The notes under the pieces are model-generated. The model was not told the DNA's origin. It did no database searches and worked only from the letters and a program-made list of their open reading frames with translations. A program made the translations under genes and the position numbers. Positions 9,619 through 20,767 of a DNA stretch of 64,000 bases are shown here, one piece after another (position 1 is the first letter of the stretch; every line of letters starts with the position of its first letter). Source of the DNA: Melastoma dodecandrum (lineage: Eukaryota; Streptophyta; Magnoliopsida; Myrtales; Melastomataceae); assembly GCA_029817715.1 (NCBI GenBank), contig JARUPY010000435.1, positions 27,701-91,700 of the forward strand. The letters are read 5' to 3'.

Positions 9619-9976
9619 AGAACTTCAGGCCGCCCTCGCGGGCGCCTTCGGCCAGCGCCTTGACGCGGCCGTGATACATGTAGGCGCCGCGGTCGAAGAC
9701 AACCTCGCTCACGCCGGCCTCGACGGCCCGCTTGGCCACGAGCTCGCCGATGTGCTTGGCGGCGGCCTTGTCGGCGCCCGTCTTGAGGTTGCCCCGGTTG
9801 TCCTTCTCCAGCGTGGAGGCGGAGGCCAGGGTCACGCCGCGCGCGTCGTCGATGACCTGCGCGTAGATCTGCTTGGAAGACCGGAAGACCGAGAGGCGCG
9901 GACGGCCGCCGGCGTTCTTGCGAATCGCCTGGCGGACGCGAGCCTTGCGGCGGTCGGAAAGATCGCTCTTGCTCAT
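9617..9976 (-). CDS. rplR: 50S ribosomal protein L18
   Basis: 119 aa, the 5S rRNA-binding protein of the large-subunit central protuberance. The sequence from [21 protein letters not shown] to the C-terminal [24 protein letters not shown] is canonical. It is 7 nt downstream of rplF. Confidence 0.97.
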   Translation of the reverse strand: MSKSDLSDRRKARVRQAIRKNAGGRPRLSVFRSSKQIYAQVIDDARGVTLASASTLEKDNRGNLKTGADKAAAKHIGELVAKRAVEAGVSEVVFDRGAYMYHGRVKALAEGAREGGLKF

Positions 9977-9983
9977 GGCGCGC

Positions 9984-10517
9984 TTACTTCTTCTTGCCTT
10001 CCTTGCGGAAGATGAACTCGCCCGCGTATTTCACGCCCTTGCCCTTGTAGGGCTCCGGCGGGCGGAACGCGCGGATCTCGGAGGCCACCTGGCCGACTTC
10101 GCGCTTGTCGATGCCGGTGATGACCAGTTCGGTGGGACGCGGCGCCGTGATGGCGATCCCTTCCGGGATGGGGAAGTCCACGTCGTGGCTGTAGCCGAGC
10201 GACAGGACGAGCTTCTTGCCCTGGACGGCGGCCTTGTAGCCGACGCCCGTGATCTCGAGCCTGCGCTCGAACCCCGCCGACACGCCGGTCACGAGGTTGT
10301 TGATCATGGCGCGGGACATGCCCCACATGGCCTGCGCGCGCTTGCTCTCCGAGCGCGGGTTCACCGACACTTCGTTGTCGTTGAGCGCCACGTCGCAGTC
10401 GTCCGGGACCACGAAGGACAGCGTCCCCTTCGCGCCCTTCACCGACACCGACTGGCCTTCGACCGTCGCGGTCACGCCCTTGGGGAGCGGAACCGGCTTC
10501 TTACCGACCCTGGACAT
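9984..10517 (-). CDS. rplF: 50S ribosomal protein L6
   Basis: 177 aa, starting [16 protein letters not shown]6 lies at the base of the L7/L12 stalk near the sarcin-ricin loop. Both duplicated L6 domains are present, the second ending [25 protein letters not shown]. It is 26 nt downstream of rpsH. Confidence 0.97.
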   Translation of the reverse strand: MSRVGKKPVPLPKGVTATVEGQSVSVKGAKGTLSFVVPDDCDVALNDNEVSVNPRSESKRAQAMWGMSRAMINNLVTGVSAGFERRLEITGVGYKAAVQGKKLVLSLGYSHDVDFPIPEGIAITAPRPTELVITGIDKREVGQVASEIRAFRPPEPYKGKGVKYAGEFIFRKEGKKK

Positions 10518-10543
10518 TAGTGTGTATCCCTCATGGCCTCAGG

Positions 10544-10942
10544 TCAGAAGACCTTGCACAGGACCTCGCCGCCGACGTTGTTCTCGCGGGCGGAATGGTC
10601 AGCCATGACGCCCTTGGGCGTCGACACGATGGTGATGCCGAGGCCGTTGGCGACGCGCGGCAGGGCGTCGACAGCCGCGTAGACGCGGCGACCGGGGCGC
10701 GACACGCGCTCGATCATCTTGATGACCGGGGCGTTGTCGAAATACTTCAGCTCGATGTCGAACTCGGTCCGGCCGTTGCCGTGATCGGTCGTCGAGTAGC
10801 CGCGGATGTAGCCTTCCTGCTCCAGCACGTCGAGCACGTTGGCGCGCAGGCGGGAGCCCGGCGTCGAAACCTTGCCCTTCTTGCGGAGCTGGGCATTGCG
10901 GATGCGGGTGAGCATGTCGCCCAGGGGATCGTTCACGGACAT
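10544..10942 (-). CDS. rpsH: 30S ribosomal protein S8
   Basis: 132 aa. S8 binds helix 21 of 16S rRNA and in E. coli represses the spc mRNA. The start [19 protein letters not shown] and the C-terminal [21 protein letters not shown] are conserved. It is 13 nt downstream of rpsN. Confidence 0.97.
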   Translation of the reverse strand: MSVNDPLGDMLTRIRNAQLRKKGKVSTPGSRLRANVLDVLEQEGYIRGYSTTDHGNGRTEFDIELKYFDNAPVIKMIERVSRPGRRVYAAVDALPRVANGLGITIVSTPKGVMADHSARENNVGGEVLCKVF

Positions 10943-10955
10943 GATGCGCCTCCCC

Positions 10956-11261
10956 TTACCAGCTCGACTTCACGAGGCCTGGGATCAGGCCCTTGTTGCC
11001 CAGCTCGCGCAGCGCGATGCGGGACATCTTCAGCTTGCGGTAGACCGAGCGCGAGCGCCCCGTCACTTCGCAGCGGTTGCGGATGCGCGCCGCCGCGGAG
11101 TTGCGCGGCAGCTCGCTGAGCTTCAGGCGCGCCTCGAACCGCTCCTCCATGGGGAGGTTGGCGTCGTCGGCGATGCCCTTCAGCCGGGCCCGCTTCGCGG
11201 CATATTGCTTCACCAGCGCGCGCCGGTGTTCGTTCTTCTCGACAGAACTCTTCTTAGCCAT
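10956..11261 (-). CDS. rpsN: 30S ribosomal protein S14 (zinc-free long form)
   Basis: 101 aa, the long C-minus form lacking the four zinc-binding cysteines. It has the conserved [21 protein letters not shown] core and the C-terminal [11 protein letters not shown]. It is required for 30S head assembly. It is 81 nt downstream of rplE; that gap carries two hairpins. Confidence 0.96.
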   Translation of the reverse strand: MAKKSSVEKNEHRRALVKQYAAKRARLKGIADDANLPMEERFEARLKLSELPRNSAAARIRNRCEVTGRSRSVYRKLKMSRIALRELGNKGLIPGLVKSSW

Positions 11262-11290
11262 TGAGGTATCCTCGCCTTTCCGCGTCTGAA

Positions 11291-11335
11291 GTCCTGCTGA
11301 CCTGCAGGACGGGATCCGGGCCTGGCCCGGAACCC
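11291..11335 (-). other. Two tandem hairpins between rplE and rpsN
   Basis: Hairpin A (11311-11335): CCGGGC/GCCCGG with a CTG loop, extended by GGG/CCC across a 2-nt mismatch, 7 nt after the rplE stop. Hairpin B (11291-11310): GTCCTGC/GCAGGAC, 7 bp with a 6-nt loop. Together they occupy more than half of the 81-nt gap. Confidence 0.5.
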
Positions 11336-11342
11336 GCTGACC

Positions 11343-11996
11343 TCACTGCCGGAACGGGAAATTGAATGCCTTCAGAAGCGCGCGCGCTTCCGCGTCCGTC
11401 TTCGCCGTGGTGCAGACGATGATGTCCATGCCGAGCATCGTCTCGGCCTTGTCGTAGTCGATCTCCGGGAAGATGATGTGCTCCTTGATGCCCATGGCGT
11501 AGTTGCCGCGGCCATCGAAGGACTTCGGGCTCAGGCCGCGGAAATCGCGAACGCGCGGCAGCGCGATCGTGATCAGGCGGTCGAGGAACTCGTACATGCG
11601 GGTGCCGCGGAGCGTCACCTTGGCGCCGAGCGGCATGTTCTCGCGGACCTTGAAGGTCGAGATCGCGTTGCGGGCATGCGTGATGACGGGCTTCTGGCCC
11701 GCGATCAGCGACAGGTCGGCGGCGGCGGTCGTCACCTTCTTGGTGTCGTTGACGGCCTCGCCCACGCCCATGTTGAGCACGATCTTCTCGAGCTTGGGCA
11801 TCTCCATGGCGTTCTTGTAGCCGAACTGCTCGACCATCGCCTGGCGGACGGTGTCGCGGTAGAGCTGCTTCATGCGCGGCACGTAGCCGGCGGGAAGGGC
11901 CGGCGAGGCCTCCATGTTGATGTCGGAACCGGACTTGCGGTTCTCCTTGGCGCCCTTCTTGCCCTTGGCGCCCGCTGCAGCCTGAGCCTCAGCCAT
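11343..11996 (-). CDS. rplE: 50S ribosomal protein L5 with an N-terminal extension
   Basis: 217 aa against about 180-185 for most L5 proteins. The extra ~30 residues ([20 protein letters not shown]...) are Ala/Lys/Gly-rich, precede the canonical start region ([17 protein letters not shown]) and look disordered. L5 binds 5S rRNA and contacts the P-site tRNA. The start overlaps the rplX stop by 8 nt, which favours the long reading. An internal ATG ([17 protein letters not shown]) could give a near-standard protein. Confidence 0.95.
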   Translation of the reverse strand: MAEAQAAAGAKGKKGAKENRKSGSDINMEASPALPAGYVPRMKQLYRDTVRQAMVEQFGYKNAMEMPKLEKIVLNMGVGEAVNDTKKVTTAAADLSLIAGQKPVITHARNAISTFKVRENMPLGAKVTLRGTRMYEFLDRLITIALPRVRDFRGLSPKSFDGRGNYAMGIKEHIIFPEIDYDKAETMLGMDIIVCTTAKTDAEARALLKAFNFPFRQ

Positions 11997-12306
11997 CGAT
12001 CTGATCTCCCGAACCCTTGGCGATGCGGACCTTGCGGCCGTCCTCGAGCACCTTGAAGCCGACCCGGACCGGCTTGCCGGTGGTGGGGTGCTGCAGGGCG
12101 AGGTTCGACAGATGGATCGTCGCTTCCTTGGTGATGATGCCGCCTTCCTGGCGGGCGGACTGCGCCTGGTGGCGCTTGACGAGGTTGACGCCCTGCACGA
12201 TGGCCCGCTCTTCCTTGGGCATGACCTGCAGGACTTCGCCGCTCGTGCCGCGGTCGCGGCCGGTCAGCACGACGACCTTGTCGCCCTTCTTGATCTTGGC
12301 CGCCAT
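11989..12306 (-). CDS. rplX: 50S ribosomal protein L24
   Basis: 105 aa, starting [20 protein letters not shown] (KOW motif). L24 is an assembly initiator of the large subunit. The start overlaps the rplN stop by 1 nt (TGATG) and its end overlaps the rplE start by 8 nt, so rplN-rplX-rplE are likely translationally coupled. The frame is open upstream to 12615 but that stretch is a shadow of rplN. Confidence 0.96.
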   Translation of the reverse strand: MAAKIKKGDKVVVLTGRDRGTSGEVLQVMPKEERAIVQGVNLVKRHQAQSARQEGGIITKEATIHLSNLALQHPTTGKPVRVGFKVLEDGRKVRIAKGSGDQIDG

Positions 12307-12674
12307 CACAGCACCTCCGGCGCGAGCGAGATGATCTTCATGTGGTTCTTGGCGCGCAGCTCGCGCGGCACCGGCCCGAAGATGCGGGTGCCGACCGGCT
12401 CGGATGACTTGTTGACGATCACGGCGGCGTTGGTGTCGAAGCGGATCACCGACCCATCCGGGCGCTTGATGTCCTTGGCGGTGCGGACCACCACGGCCTT
12501 CATCACGTCGCCCTTCTTCACGCGGCCGCGCGGAATGGCCTCCTTGATGGACACGACGATGATGTCGCCCACACCGGCGTATTTCCGCTTGGAACCGCCG
12601 AGGACCTTGATGCACATGACACGGCGGGCGCCGGAATTGTCAGCGACATCGAGGTTAGTCTGCATCTGGATCAT
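12306..12674 (-). CDS. rplN: 50S ribosomal protein L14
   Basis: 122 aa, exact family length, starting [22 protein letters not shown]14 contacts L19 and forms intersubunit bridge B8. It is 113 nt downstream of rpsQ; only weak short stems are visible in that gap. Confidence 0.97.
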   Translation of the reverse strand: MIQMQTNLDVADNSGARRVMCIKVLGGSKRKYAGVGDIIVVSIKEAIPRGRVKKGDVMKAVVVRTAKDIKRPDGSVIRFDTNAAVIVNKSSEPVGTRIFGPVPRELRAKNHMKIISLAPEVL

Positions 12675-12787
12675 GGATATGACTTTCTGTCAGAACGGTT
12701 TCCGGCCCGGTTTCCCGGCCAGCCGGACTGCGCCTGGCGGAGGTGAGCGCCAAAGAGCGGCGCGCCGGCCTCCGGATCAGCGGGCTT

Positions 12788-13036
12788 TCAGGCCTCGCTC
12801 GTCGGCTCGGCGCCGACCACGGTCCAGCGCTTCAGCTTGGAGATCGGGCGGGTCTCCTCGATCGAGACCACGTCGCCGACCTTGTAGGCCTTGGCTTCGT
12901 CGTGCGCATGATAATTCTTGGACCGGCGCACGGTCTTCTTCAGCAGCGGATGGGTGAAGCGGCGCTCCACCTTGACCACGACGGTCTTCTCCTGCTTGTC
13001 GCTGACGACCACGCCCTGGAGGATACGCTTCGGCAT
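12788..13036 (-). CDS. rpsQ: 30S ribosomal protein S17
   Basis: 82 aa, OB-fold primary 16S rRNA-binding protein. [22 protein letters not shown] and the [27 protein letters not shown] signature are intact. It is 9 nt downstream of rpmC. Confidence 0.97.
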   Translation of the reverse strand: MPKRILQGVVVSDKQEKTVVVKVERRFTHPLLKKTVRRSKNYHAHDEAKAYKVGDVVSIEETRPISKLKRWTVVGAEPTSEA

Positions 13037-13045
13037 GTCTTTCTC

Positions 13046-13258
13046 TCACCCGTTCGCTGCGGCGCGCTTCATCGCCGCCAGGGTCTTGGCCCGGGCGATG
13101 TCGCGACGGACCGCGCGGACCGTGGAGGTGTTCTCCAGATGCCCCGTGGCGCGCTGGAAGCGCAGGTTGAACTGTTCCCGCTTCAGGCGAAGCACTTCGT
13201 CGTTGAGCTGGTCGTCCGACATGACCCAGAGGTCGGACAGGCGCTGCTTGGTCTTCAT
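13046..13258 (-). CDS. rpmC: 50S ribosomal protein L29
   Basis: 70 aa, a helical hairpin protein next to the exit tunnel and a docking site for trigger factor and SRP. The [21 protein letters not shown] core is diagnostic. It is 12 nt downstream of rplP. Confidence 0.96.
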   Translation of the reverse strand: MKTKQRLSDLWVMSDDQLNDEVLRLKREQFNLRFQRATGHLENTSTVRAVRRDIARAKTLAAMKRAAANG

Positions 13259-13270
13259 GGTCGTCCGTCC

Positions 13271-13684
13271 TTACTCGGCGATGCGCTCGACGAAGCGCGT
13301 CTTGATCGGCAGCTTGGCGGCCGCCAGCCGGAGCGCCTCGCGGGCGAGATCGACCGGCACGCCGTCGAGCTCGAACATGATGCGGCCGGGATGGACGCGG
13401 GCCGCCCAGAACTCGGGCGCGCCCTTGCCCTTGCCCATGCGGACTTCGGTCGGCTTCTTCGACACCGGAACGTCCGGGAAGATGCGGATCCACAAGCGGC
13501 CTTGGCGCTTGATATGGCGCGTGATGGCGCGCCGGGCCGCCTCGATCTGGCGCGCGGTGACGCGCTCGGGCTCGAGCGCCTTCAGGCCGAACGCGCCGAA
13601 GTTGAGTTCGAAGCCGCCTTTGGCCTCGCCGCTGATCCGGCCCTTGAAGGCCTTGCGGAAGCGGGTTCGCTTGGGTTGCAACAT
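13271..13684 (-). CDS. rplP: 50S ribosomal protein L16
   Basis: 137 aa, starting [20 protein letters not shown]16 positions the tRNA acceptor end at the A site. The [30 protein letters not shown] block is canonical. It is 186 nt downstream of rpsC. Confidence 0.97.
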   Translation of the reverse strand: MLQPKRTRFRKAFKGRISGEAKGGFELNFGAFGLKALEPERVTARQIEAARRAITRHIKRQGRLWIRIFPDVPVSKKPTEVRMGKGKGAPEFWAARVHPGRIMFELDGVPVDLAREALRLAAAKLPIKTRFVERIAE

Positions 13685-13819
13685 GGGGAAACGTCCTGAA
13701 AGATCGTTCGGAGCACGTCCGGACCGCTCGGAAGCCCCTTTCAGGGCCTTCGAGGTCGGTCGATGGGTCTTGCTATTTCATGCCGGAGCACGTCACGCAA
13801 CTGTCAACGTGCACCGAAA

Positions 13820-13850
13820 GCGCGGAACCCGCCGTTCGGCGGTCCCGCGC
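13820..13850 (-). other. Intergenic hairpin between rpsC and rplP
   Basis: A nested stem: outer GCGCGG/CCGCGC, inner CCGCCG/CGGCGG with a TT loop, 20 nt after the rpsC stop in a 186-nt gap where most S10 operons have almost none. On the minus strand it is followed by TTTCGG. The remainder of the gap (13685-13819) shows nothing recognisable. Confidence 0.5.
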
Positions 13851-13870
13851 CCCTTGGAAGGACAGACCGA

Positions 13871-14626
13871 TCAGGCCCGTTCGCGGCGGCGGTCGCGGTC
13901 GCGGTCGCGGCCTCCGCGGTCGTCGTCGCGGCGGCGACGCTCGCCACCCGGAGCGTGCTCCTGGCTGGCGGCGCGCTTGTCCTGCGCCATCGGATCGTGC
14001 TCCAGGATCTCGCCCTTGAAGATCCACACCTTGATGCCGCAGGTGCCGTAGGCCGTGTTGGCCGTCGCCACCCCGTAGTCGACGTCGGCGCGCAGCGTGT
14101 GCAGCGGCACCCGCCCCTCGCGGTACCATTCCTGGCGGGCGATCTCGGCGCCGCCGAGGCGGCCCGAGCAGTTGATCCGGATACCCTCGGCGCCGAGGCG
14201 CATGGCCGACTGCACGGCGCGCTTCATGGCGCGGCGGAAGGCGACGCGGCGCTCCAGCTGCTGGGCGATGTTCTCGGCCACCAGCGTGGCGTCGATTTCG
14301 GGCTTGCGGATTTCGACGATGTTGATGACGACGTCGGAATCCGTGATGTCGGCGACTTTCTTGCGCAGCTTGTCGATGTCGGCGCCCTTCTTGCCGATCA
14401 CCACGCCCGGACGCGCCGAGTGGATGGTGACCCGGCACTTCTTGTGCGGCCGCTCGATGACGATCTTGGAGATCGCCGCCTGCTTCAGCGTCGACATGAG
14501 GACCTCGCGGATCTTCATGTCCTCGTGCAGCAGCTTGCCGTACTCGCCCTTGTTGGCGAACCAGCGCGAATCCCAGGTGCGGTTGATGCCGAGCCGCAAC
14601 CCGATCGGATTGACCTTCTGACCCAT
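13871..14626 (-). CDS. rpsC: 30S ribosomal protein S3 with a charged C-terminal tail
   Basis: 251 aa from the ATG at 14626 ([20 protein letters not shown]). S3 forms part of the mRNA entry tunnel and helicase. The KH-2 domain ([20 protein letters not shown]) and the C-terminal domain through [14 protein letters not shown] are complete. After about residue 210 there is a low-complexity Arg/Asp tail ending [12 protein letters not shown], longer and more repetitive than in most S3 proteins. It is 11 nt downstream of rplV. Confidence 0.97.
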   Translation of the reverse strand: MGQKVNPIGLRLGINRTWDSRWFANKGEYGKLLHEDMKIREVLMSTLKQAAISKIVIERPHKKCRVTIHSARPGVVIGKKGADIDKLRKKVADITDSDVVINIVEIRKPEIDATLVAENIAQQLERRVAFRRAMKRAVQSAMRLGAEGIRINCSGRLGGAEIARQEWYREGRVPLHTLRADVDYGVATANTAYGTCGIKVWIFKGEILEHDPMAQDKRAASQEHAPGGERRRRDDDRGGRDRDRDRRRERA

Positions 14627-14637
14627 CGTAATAATCC

Positions 14638-15018
14638 TCAGGCCGTGGCTGCGACTTCCCGCACGATGATCGTGAGGTTCGAAAACGGCTTCTCGATGCG
14701 GCCGGCCCGGCCGCGCGCGCGGGGGCTGAACCGCTTCATGACCATCGCCTTGCCGACATAGGCCTCGGAGACGATGAGGTCGTCGACGTCGAGCTCGTGG
14801 TTGTTCTCGGCATTGGCGATCGCGCTCTCGAGCGCCTTCTTCACCTCGACCGAAATGCGCTTGCGCGAGAATTCGAGGTCGGCGAGCGCCGTCTCGACCT
14901 TCTTGCCACGGATCAGCTGCGCCAGGAGGTTCAGCTTCTGCGGGGAAACGCGCAGCATGCGCGCGACGCACTTCGCCTCGTTTTCCGGGAGCGCGCGGGG
15001 CTTGGCCTGCTTGCTCAT
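14638..15018 (-). CDS. rplV: 50S ribosomal protein L22
   Basis: 126 aa. L22 lines the exit tunnel through its beta hairpin, seen here as [23 protein letters not shown]. The [22 protein letters not shown] segment is diagnostic. It is 3 nt downstream of rpsS. Confidence 0.97.
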   Translation of the reverse strand: MSKQAKPRALPENEAKCVARMLRVSPQKLNLLAQLIRGKKVETALADLEFSRKRISVEVKKALESAIANAENNHELDVDDLIVSEAYVGKAMVMKRFSPRARGRAGRIEKPFSNLTIIVREVAATA

Positions 15019-15021
15019 GGC

Positions 15022-15297
15022 TTACCTCTTGGACTTCTTGTCCGCGGCATGGCCGTGGAACGTGCGGGTCGGCGAGAACTCGCCGAACTTGTGACCGATC
15101 ATGTCCTCGGTGACGGTCACCGGAACGTGCTTGTGGCCGTTGTGGACCCCGAAGGTGAGGCCCACGAACTGCGGCAGGATGGTGGAGCGGCGGCTCCACA
15201 TCTTGATGACTTCGGAACGCCCGCTGCCGCGAACGGTATCTGCCTTCTTGAGCAGGTAGCCGTCGACGAAGGGACCCTTCCAGATCGAACGCGACAT
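15022..15297 (-). CDS. rpsS: 30S ribosomal protein S19
   Basis: 91 aa, starting [16 protein letters not shown]. The C-terminal [20 protein letters not shown] is typical. S19 forms a complex with S13 in the 30S head. It is 10 nt downstream of rplB. Confidence 0.97.
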   Translation of the reverse strand: MSRSIWKGPFVDGYLLKKADTVRGSGRSEVIKMWSRRSTILPQFVGLTFGVHNGHKHVPVTVTEDMIGHKFGEFSPTRTFHGHAADKKSKR

Positions 15298-15307
15298 GGA
15301 TCAGCCC

Positions 15308-16141
15308 TTACTTCTTACGGGCGTGGCGGGAGGCGACGATGAACTTGCCCGAGGACTTGTTGGTGCGGGTCTTCTTGCCCTTGGTGGGCTTGCCCCACGG
15401 GGTGACCGGATGGCGGCCGCCCGAGGTCCGGCCTTCGCCACCGCCGTGCGGATGGTCGACCGGGTTCATGGTGACGCCGCGGTTGTGCGGGCGCCGCCCG
15501 AGCCAGCGGCGGCGACCCGCCTTGCCGTGGGAGATGTTCATGTGGTCGGGGTTCGACACCGACCCCACCGTGGCGAAGCAGCCGCCGTGGATCAGGCGCT
15601 GCTCGCCCGAGGAGAGGCGCAGCGACACGTAGCCGGCGTCGCGGCCGACGATCTGGGCGTAGGAGCCGGCGGAGCGCGCGATGGCGCCGCCCTTGCCGAT
15701 CTTCATCTCGATGTTGTGCACGATCGTGCCCACCGGGATGGAGGCCAGCGGCATGGCATTGCCGGGCTTCACGTCGACCTGCTGGCCCGACACGACCTCG
15801 TCGCCGACGCTGAGCTTCTGCGGCGCGATGAGGTAGGCGGGCTCGCCGTCCGCGTAGCGGATCAGGGCGATGAAGGAGGTGCGGTTCGGGTCGTATTCGA
15901 TCCGCTCGACCTTGGCGGCCTGGTCCAGCTTGCGGCGCTTGAAGTCGATGATGCGGTAGGTCTGCTTGTGACCGCCGCCGCGGAAGCGCACCGTGATGCG
16001 CCCCGTGTTGGAGCGGCCGCCCGACTTCGACAGGCCCTCGGTCAGGGTCTTCAGCGGCTTGCCCTTGTAGAGGCCGCTGCGGTCGACGATCACGAGCTGG
16101 CGAAGGCTCGGCGTGACCGGTTTGAATGTCTTCAGTGCCAT
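15308..16141 (-). CDS. rplB: 50S ribosomal protein L2
   Basis: 277 aa. L2 is needed for subunit association and peptidyl transfer. [17 protein letters not shown] begins the protein. The [18 protein letters not shown] motif with the functionally important histidine near the peptidyl-transferase centre is intact, and it ends in a basic tail. It is 25 nt downstream of rplW. Confidence 0.97.
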   Translation of the reverse strand: MALKTFKPVTPSLRQLVIVDRSGLYKGKPLKTLTEGLSKSGGRSNTGRITVRFRGGGHKQTYRIIDFKRRKLDQAAKVERIEYDPNRTSFIALIRYADGEPAYLIAPQKLSVGDEVVSGQQVDVKPGNAMPLASIPVGTIVHNIEMKIGKGGAIARSAGSYAQIVGRDAGYVSLRLSSGEQRLIHGGCFATVGSVSNPDHMNISHGKAGRRRWLGRRPHNRGVTMNPVDHPHGGGEGRTSGGRHPVTPWGKPTKGKKTRTNKSSGKFIVASRHARKK

Positions 16142-16166
16142 GGCACGTCTTTCCTTATGCCTGCGC

Positions 16167-16463
16167 TCAGAGACCCGTGGTGACGTCGATCTTGTGGCCG
16201 GCCGCGAGCGTCACGATGGCCTTCTTGAGGTCGGCCTGGCGACCCTTGAAGCCGCGGAACGTCTTGGCCTTGCCCTTGCGGATCGTCGTGTTGACGGCGG
16301 TCACCTTGACGTCGAACAGCTGCTCGACGGCGGCCTTGATCTGGGGCTTGGTGGCGGTCTTGGCGACCTTGAACACCACCTGGTTGAAGTCCGACGCGGC
16401 CGTGGCCTTCTCGGTGATGACCGGGGAAAGGATCACGTCGTAGTGGCGGGGATCCTGGCTCAT
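16167..16463 (-). CDS. rplW: 50S ribosomal protein L23
   Basis: 98 aa. L23 sits at the tunnel exit and is the main docking site for trigger factor and SRP. It has the SPVITEKAT start motif and [20 protein letters not shown]. The ATG overlaps the rplD stop by 4 nt. Confidence 0.97.
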   Translation of the reverse strand: MSQDPRHYDVILSPVITEKATAASDFNQVVFKVAKTATKPQIKAAVEQLFDVKVTAVNTTIRKGKAKTFRGFKGRQADLKKAIVTLAAGHKIDVTTGL

Positions 16464-17080
16464 TTGAATCGCAGCTCCAGCGCGTCGACTGCAGCCTTGG
16501 TCAGAACCAGCTTGTTGCGACGCAGAATGTCGTAGACGTTGAGACCCTGGATCGGCAGGACGTCGATCATCGGGATGTTGCGGGCCGCGCGGGCGAAGTT
16601 CTCCTCGACGGCGGCGCCGTCGATGATCAGCGCGCTGTCGAGGCCGAGCGCCGCAAAGCGCTGCTTCAGGACCTTGGTCTTCGGCTCCGCCACCGAGGCG
16701 CCGTTCCAGATGATGAGGTCGCCGTCCGCCGCCTTGGAGGACAGGGCGTGGCGCAGCGCGAGGGCGCGGACCTTCTTGGGCAGGTCATGCGCATGGGAGC
16801 GCGTCACGGGGCCGAAGGCGCGTCCGCCGCCGCGGAACTGCGGCACGCGGGCCGAACCGTGGCGGGCCGAACCCGTGCCCTTCTGCTTGTACATCTTCTT
16901 GCCGGTGCGGGCGATGTCGGCCCGGCCCTTGGTCTGATGCGTGCCGGCGCGCCGCTTGGCGAGCTGGTAGCGGATCATCCGGGCGATGAGGTCCTGGCGG
17001 GGCTCCAGGCCGAAAATGGTGTCGTCGAGCTCGAGCGAGCCGTCCGTCTGGCCCTCGAGGGAGGTGATGTCGATCTTCAT
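16460..17080 (-). CDS. rplD: 50S ribosomal protein L4
   Basis: 206 aa from the ATG at 17080 ([10 protein letters not shown]). A TTG 12 nt upstream is in frame, but the GAGGG ribosome-binding site abuts it, so the ATG is preferred. L4 reaches into the exit tunnel with the extended loop seen as [25 protein letters not shown]. In E. coli it also represses the S10 operon. It is 8 nt downstream of rplC. Confidence 0.97.
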   Translation of the reverse strand: MKIDITSLEGQTDGSLELDDTIFGLEPRQDLIARMIRYQLAKRRAGTHQTKGRADIARTGKKMYKQKGTGSARHGSARVPQFRGGGRAFGPVTRSHAHDLPKKVRALALRHALSSKAADGDLIIWNGASVAEPKTKVLKQRFAALGLDSALIIDGAAVEENFARAARNIPMIDVLPIQGLNVYDILRRNKLVLTKAAVDALELRFK

Positions 17081-17088
17081 TGGTTCAC

Positions 17089-17808
17089 TCAACCCTCAAC
17101 GGCGGCTTCGGCGGCCGGGGCGGCATCGGCGGTGACGAGGCGGAACTTGCCCGGCATCGGGGCGTCCTTGTGGCGGGCCTTCTTGATGGCGTCGCGCACG
17201 AAGATGTAGCCGCCGACGACGCCCGGGACGGCGCCTTCGACCAGGATGAGACCGCGCTCGACGTCGGTGCGGACGACCTTGAGGTTCAGCGTCGTCACGC
17301 GGTCGACGCCCATGTGGCCGGCCATCTTCTTGTTCTTGAAGGTCTTGCCGGGATCCTGGCGGCCGCCGGTCGAACCGTGCGAGCGGTGCGAGATCGACAC
17401 GCCGTGGGTGGCGCGCAGGCCGCCGAAGTTCCAGCGCTTCATCGGGCCGGCGAAGCCCTTACCCGTGGAAGTGCCCGTCACGTCCACGAACTGGCCCGGG
17501 ACGAAATGGTCGGCCTGGAACTCGGCACCGACGGGGATCATGTGATCCGCCTCGACCCGGAACTCGGCGAGCTTCATCCTGGGCTCGACCTTGGCGAGCG
17601 CGAAGCGCTCGAGCTCGGCCTTGGAGACGTTCTTGACCTTGGCCTTGCCGATACCCAGCTGGAGCGCGCTGTAGCCGTTGGCCTCGGCGGTCCGATGCGC
17701 CACGACCTGGCAGCCGTCGAGCTTCAGCACCGTCACCGGCACATGCTCGCCCGTCTCCGTGAATACGCGGGTCATTCCGACCTTCTGGGCGATGACACCT
17801 GACCGCAT
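17089..17808 (-). CDS. rplC: 50S ribosomal protein L3
   Basis: 239 aa. L3 is an early assembly protein whose loop reaches the peptidyl-transferase centre. [16 protein letters not shown] is the typical start. The loop motif [31 protein letters not shown] contains the glutamine that is methylated by PrmB in many proteobacteria. An Ala-rich tail ([13 protein letters not shown]) ends the protein. Confidence 0.97.
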   Translation of the reverse strand: MRSGVIAQKVGMTRVFTETGEHVPVTVLKLDGCQVVAHRTAEANGYSALQLGIGKAKVKNVSKAELERFALAKVEPRMKLAEFRVEADHMIPVGAEFQADHFVPGQFVDVTGTSTGKGFAGPMKRWNFGGLRATHGVSISHRSHGSTGGRQDPGKTFKNKKMAGHMGVDRVTTLNLKVVRTDVERGLILVEGAVPGVVGGYIFVRDAIKKARHKDAPMPGKFRLVTADAAPAAEAAVEG

Positions 17809-17859
17809 GTCAGATTTCCTTCAAGATACTTCGCTACAGCGTATCGCAGTGGGCGGACG

Positions 17860-18168
17860 TCAGATCTTGATCTCGACGTCGACGCCGGCGGCCAGATCGA
17901 GCTTCATGAGCGCGTCGACCGTCTGCGGAGTGGGATCCACGATGTCGAGAACACGCTTGTGCGTGCGGATCTCGAACTGCTCGCGGGACTTCTTGTCCAC
18001 GTGGGGCGAACGGTTCACGGTGAACTTCTCGATCCTCGTGGGGAGGGGAATCGGGCCCCGGACCTGCGCGCCGGTGCGGCGGGCGGTGGAGACGATCTCC
18101 TTGGTCGAGGCATCGAGCACGCGGTGATCGAAGGCCTTGAGGCGGATGCGGATGTTTTGGCCGTTCAT
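17860..18168 (-). CDS. rpsJ: 30S ribosomal protein S10
   Basis: 102 aa from the ATG at 18168 ([19 protein letters not shown]), the standard length. Another in-frame ATG two codons earlier (18174) is possible. S10 also acts with NusB in antitermination. It heads the S10 section, 64 nt downstream of tuf, with no independent promoter evident. Confidence 0.97.
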   Translation of the reverse strand: MNGQNIRIRLKAFDHRVLDASTKEIVSTARRTGAQVRGPIPLPTRIEKFTVNRSPHVDKKSREQFEIRTHKRVLDIVDPTPQTVDALMKLDLAAGVDVEIKI

Positions 18169-18232
18169 CGTCATGTCCCTTAGTCGGTAGGAGCGGGAGC
18201 AGAGCGCCCCCGCTCCCCGACCTGTTGGCTTC

Positions 18233-18257
18233 TTATTCGATGATCGAGGCGACGACG

Positions 18258-18298
<41 letters not shown>

Positions 18299-18349
18299 CA
18301 GCTTCTCCTCCATCGCGATCGGCACGATCAGCGCCACCGTCATGGTCAC

Positions 18350-18385
<36 letters not shown>

Positions 18386-19109
18386 GAGGGTCACGATGCC
18401 GGTCACGTCCGTGGTGCGGAAGTAGAACTGCGGGCGGTAGTTGGTGAAGAACGGCGTGTGACGGCCACCCTCGTCCTTGGTGAGGATGTAGGCCTCGGCC
18501 TTGAACTTGGTGTGGGGCTTCACGGAGCCGGGCTTGCACAGGATCTGGCCGCGCTCGACGTCCTCGCGCTTGGTGCCGCGCAGCAGGCAGCCGACGTTGT
18601 CGCCCGCCTCGCCCTGATCGAGCAGCTTGCGGAACATCTCGACGCCGGTGACGGTCGACTTCGCGGTCGCCTTGAGGCCGACGATCTCGACTTCCTCGCC
18701 GACCTTGATGATGCCGCGCTCGATGCGGCCGGTCACGACCGTGCCGCGGCCCGAGATCGAGAACACGTCCTCGACCGGCATCAGGAAGGGCTGATCCTTC
18801 GGACGCTCGGGCTGCGGGATGTAGGCGTCGACCGTCTCCATGAGCTTCAGGACGGCGTCATGGCCGATCTCGGGACGCTTGTTCTCGAGCGCGCAGAGGG
18901 CCGAGCCGTGCGTGATCGGGATATCGTCGCCGGGGAACTCGTACTTCGACAGGAGTTCGCGGATTTCGAGCTCGACGAGCTCGAGGAGCTCGGCGTCGTC
19001 GACCATGTCGACTTTGTTCATGAAGACAACCATGGCCGGAACGCCGACCTGGCGGGCGAGCAGGATGTGCTCACGAGTCTGGGGCATCGGGCCGTCGGCG
19101 GCCGACACG

Positions 19110-19141
<32 letters not shown>

Positions 19142-19423
19142 CGTGATCATGTTCTTCACGTAGTCGGCGTGGCCGGGGCAGTCGACGTGCGCGTAGTGGC
19201 GGTTCTTGGTCTCGTACTCGACGTGGGCGGTCGAGATCGTGATGCCGCGGGCCTTCTCCTCGGGAGCCTTGTCGATCTGGTCGTAGGCCGTGAAGGTGGC
19301 GCCGCCCGTCTCGGCGAGGATCTTGGTGATCGCCGCCGTCAGCGACGTCTTGCCGTGGTCGACGTGGCCGATGGTGCCGATGTTGCAGTGCGGCTTGTTC
19401 CGCGAGAACTTTTCCTTAGCCAT
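18233..19423 (-). CDS. tuf: Elongation factor Tu
   Basis: 396 aa. EF-Tu carries aminoacyl-tRNA to the ribosome as a GTP complex. G1 GHVDHGKT (residues 19-26), the G3 motif DCPGH, and G4 NKVD are all intact, followed by domains 2 and 3 ending [11 protein letters not shown]. It is 40 nt downstream of fusA. A second tuf copy is common in this class but none lies in this window. Confidence 0.98.
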
Positions 19424-19463
19424 GTCAGGCTCCTCTCAAGCTTCGTTCAACGTGTTGGGGAGG

Positions 19464-20736
19464 TCAGGCGTATTTCGCCTGGACCTTGGCAGCCTCGCCG
19501 GCCGGGACCTGCTCGTAATGATCGAACTGCATCGTGAAGGTCGCGCGCCCCTGGGAGAAGGAGCGGAGCTGGTTCACGTAGCCGAACATATTGGCCAGCG
19601 GCACCATGGCGTTGATGACGTTGGCGTTGCCGCGCACGTCCTGGCCCTGGATCTGCCCGCGCCGCGAGTTCAGGTCGCCGATGCACGAACCGGTGTATTC
19701 CTCCGGCGTCACCACTTCGACCTTCATGATCGGCTCGAGCAGAACCGATCCACCCTTCTGCAACGCTTCCCGGAAGGCCGCCCGGGAGGCGATCTCGAAG
19801 GCGAGCACGGACGAGTCGACGTCGTGGAAGGCGCCGTCCACCAGCGTGGCCTTGACGTCCACGACGGGGAAGCCCGCCAGGATGCCCGCGCCCATCACCG
19901 AGTTGATGCCCTTCTCGACGCCCGGGACGTATTCCTTCGGCACCGCGCCGCCGATGATCTTCGACTCGAAGACGTTGCCGGCGCCGGCCTCGTTCGGCTC
20001 GAAGACGATCTTGACGCGGGCGAACTGACCCGTGCCGCCCGTCTGCTTCTTATGCGTGTAGTCCTGCTCCACCCGCCGCGTGAGCTTCTCGCGATAGGCC
20101 ACCTGGGGGGCGCCGATATTGGCATCCACCTTGTAGGTGCGGCGCAGGATGTCGACCTTGATGTCGAGGTGGAGCTCGCCCATCCCCTTGAGGATGGTCT
20201 GGCCCGATTCCTGGTCGGTCGACACGCGGAAGGACGGATCCTCGGCCGCGAGCTTCTGCAGCGCGACGCCCAGCTTCTCCTGGTCGGCCTTGGACTTCGG
20301 CTCGATCGCGATCTCGATGACGGGCTCGGGGAACTCCATGCGCTCGAGGATGACCGGCTTCAGGGGATCGCAGAGCGTGTCGCCCGTGCGGGTGTCCTTG
20401 AGGCCGGCCAGGGCCACGATGTCGCCCGCATAGGCTTCCTTGATGTCCTCGCGGTTGTTCGCGTGCATCAGGAGCATGCGGCCGATGCGCTCCTTCTTGT
20501 CCTTGGTCGAGTTGAGCACCGTCGAGCCGCTCTCGATATGGCCCGAGTAGATGCGGCAGAAGGTGATCGTGCCGACGAAGGGGTCGTCCATGATCTTGAA
20601 GGCGAGCAGCGAGAAGGGCTCGCTGTCGGAAGCCGGGCGGGTGACCTCCTCCTCGGTGTTGACGTCGATGCCCTTGATCGACTCGCGGTCGAGCGGCGAC
20701 GGCAGATAGTCGACGACGGCGTCGAGCAGCGGCTGC

Positions 20737-20767
<31 letters not shown>

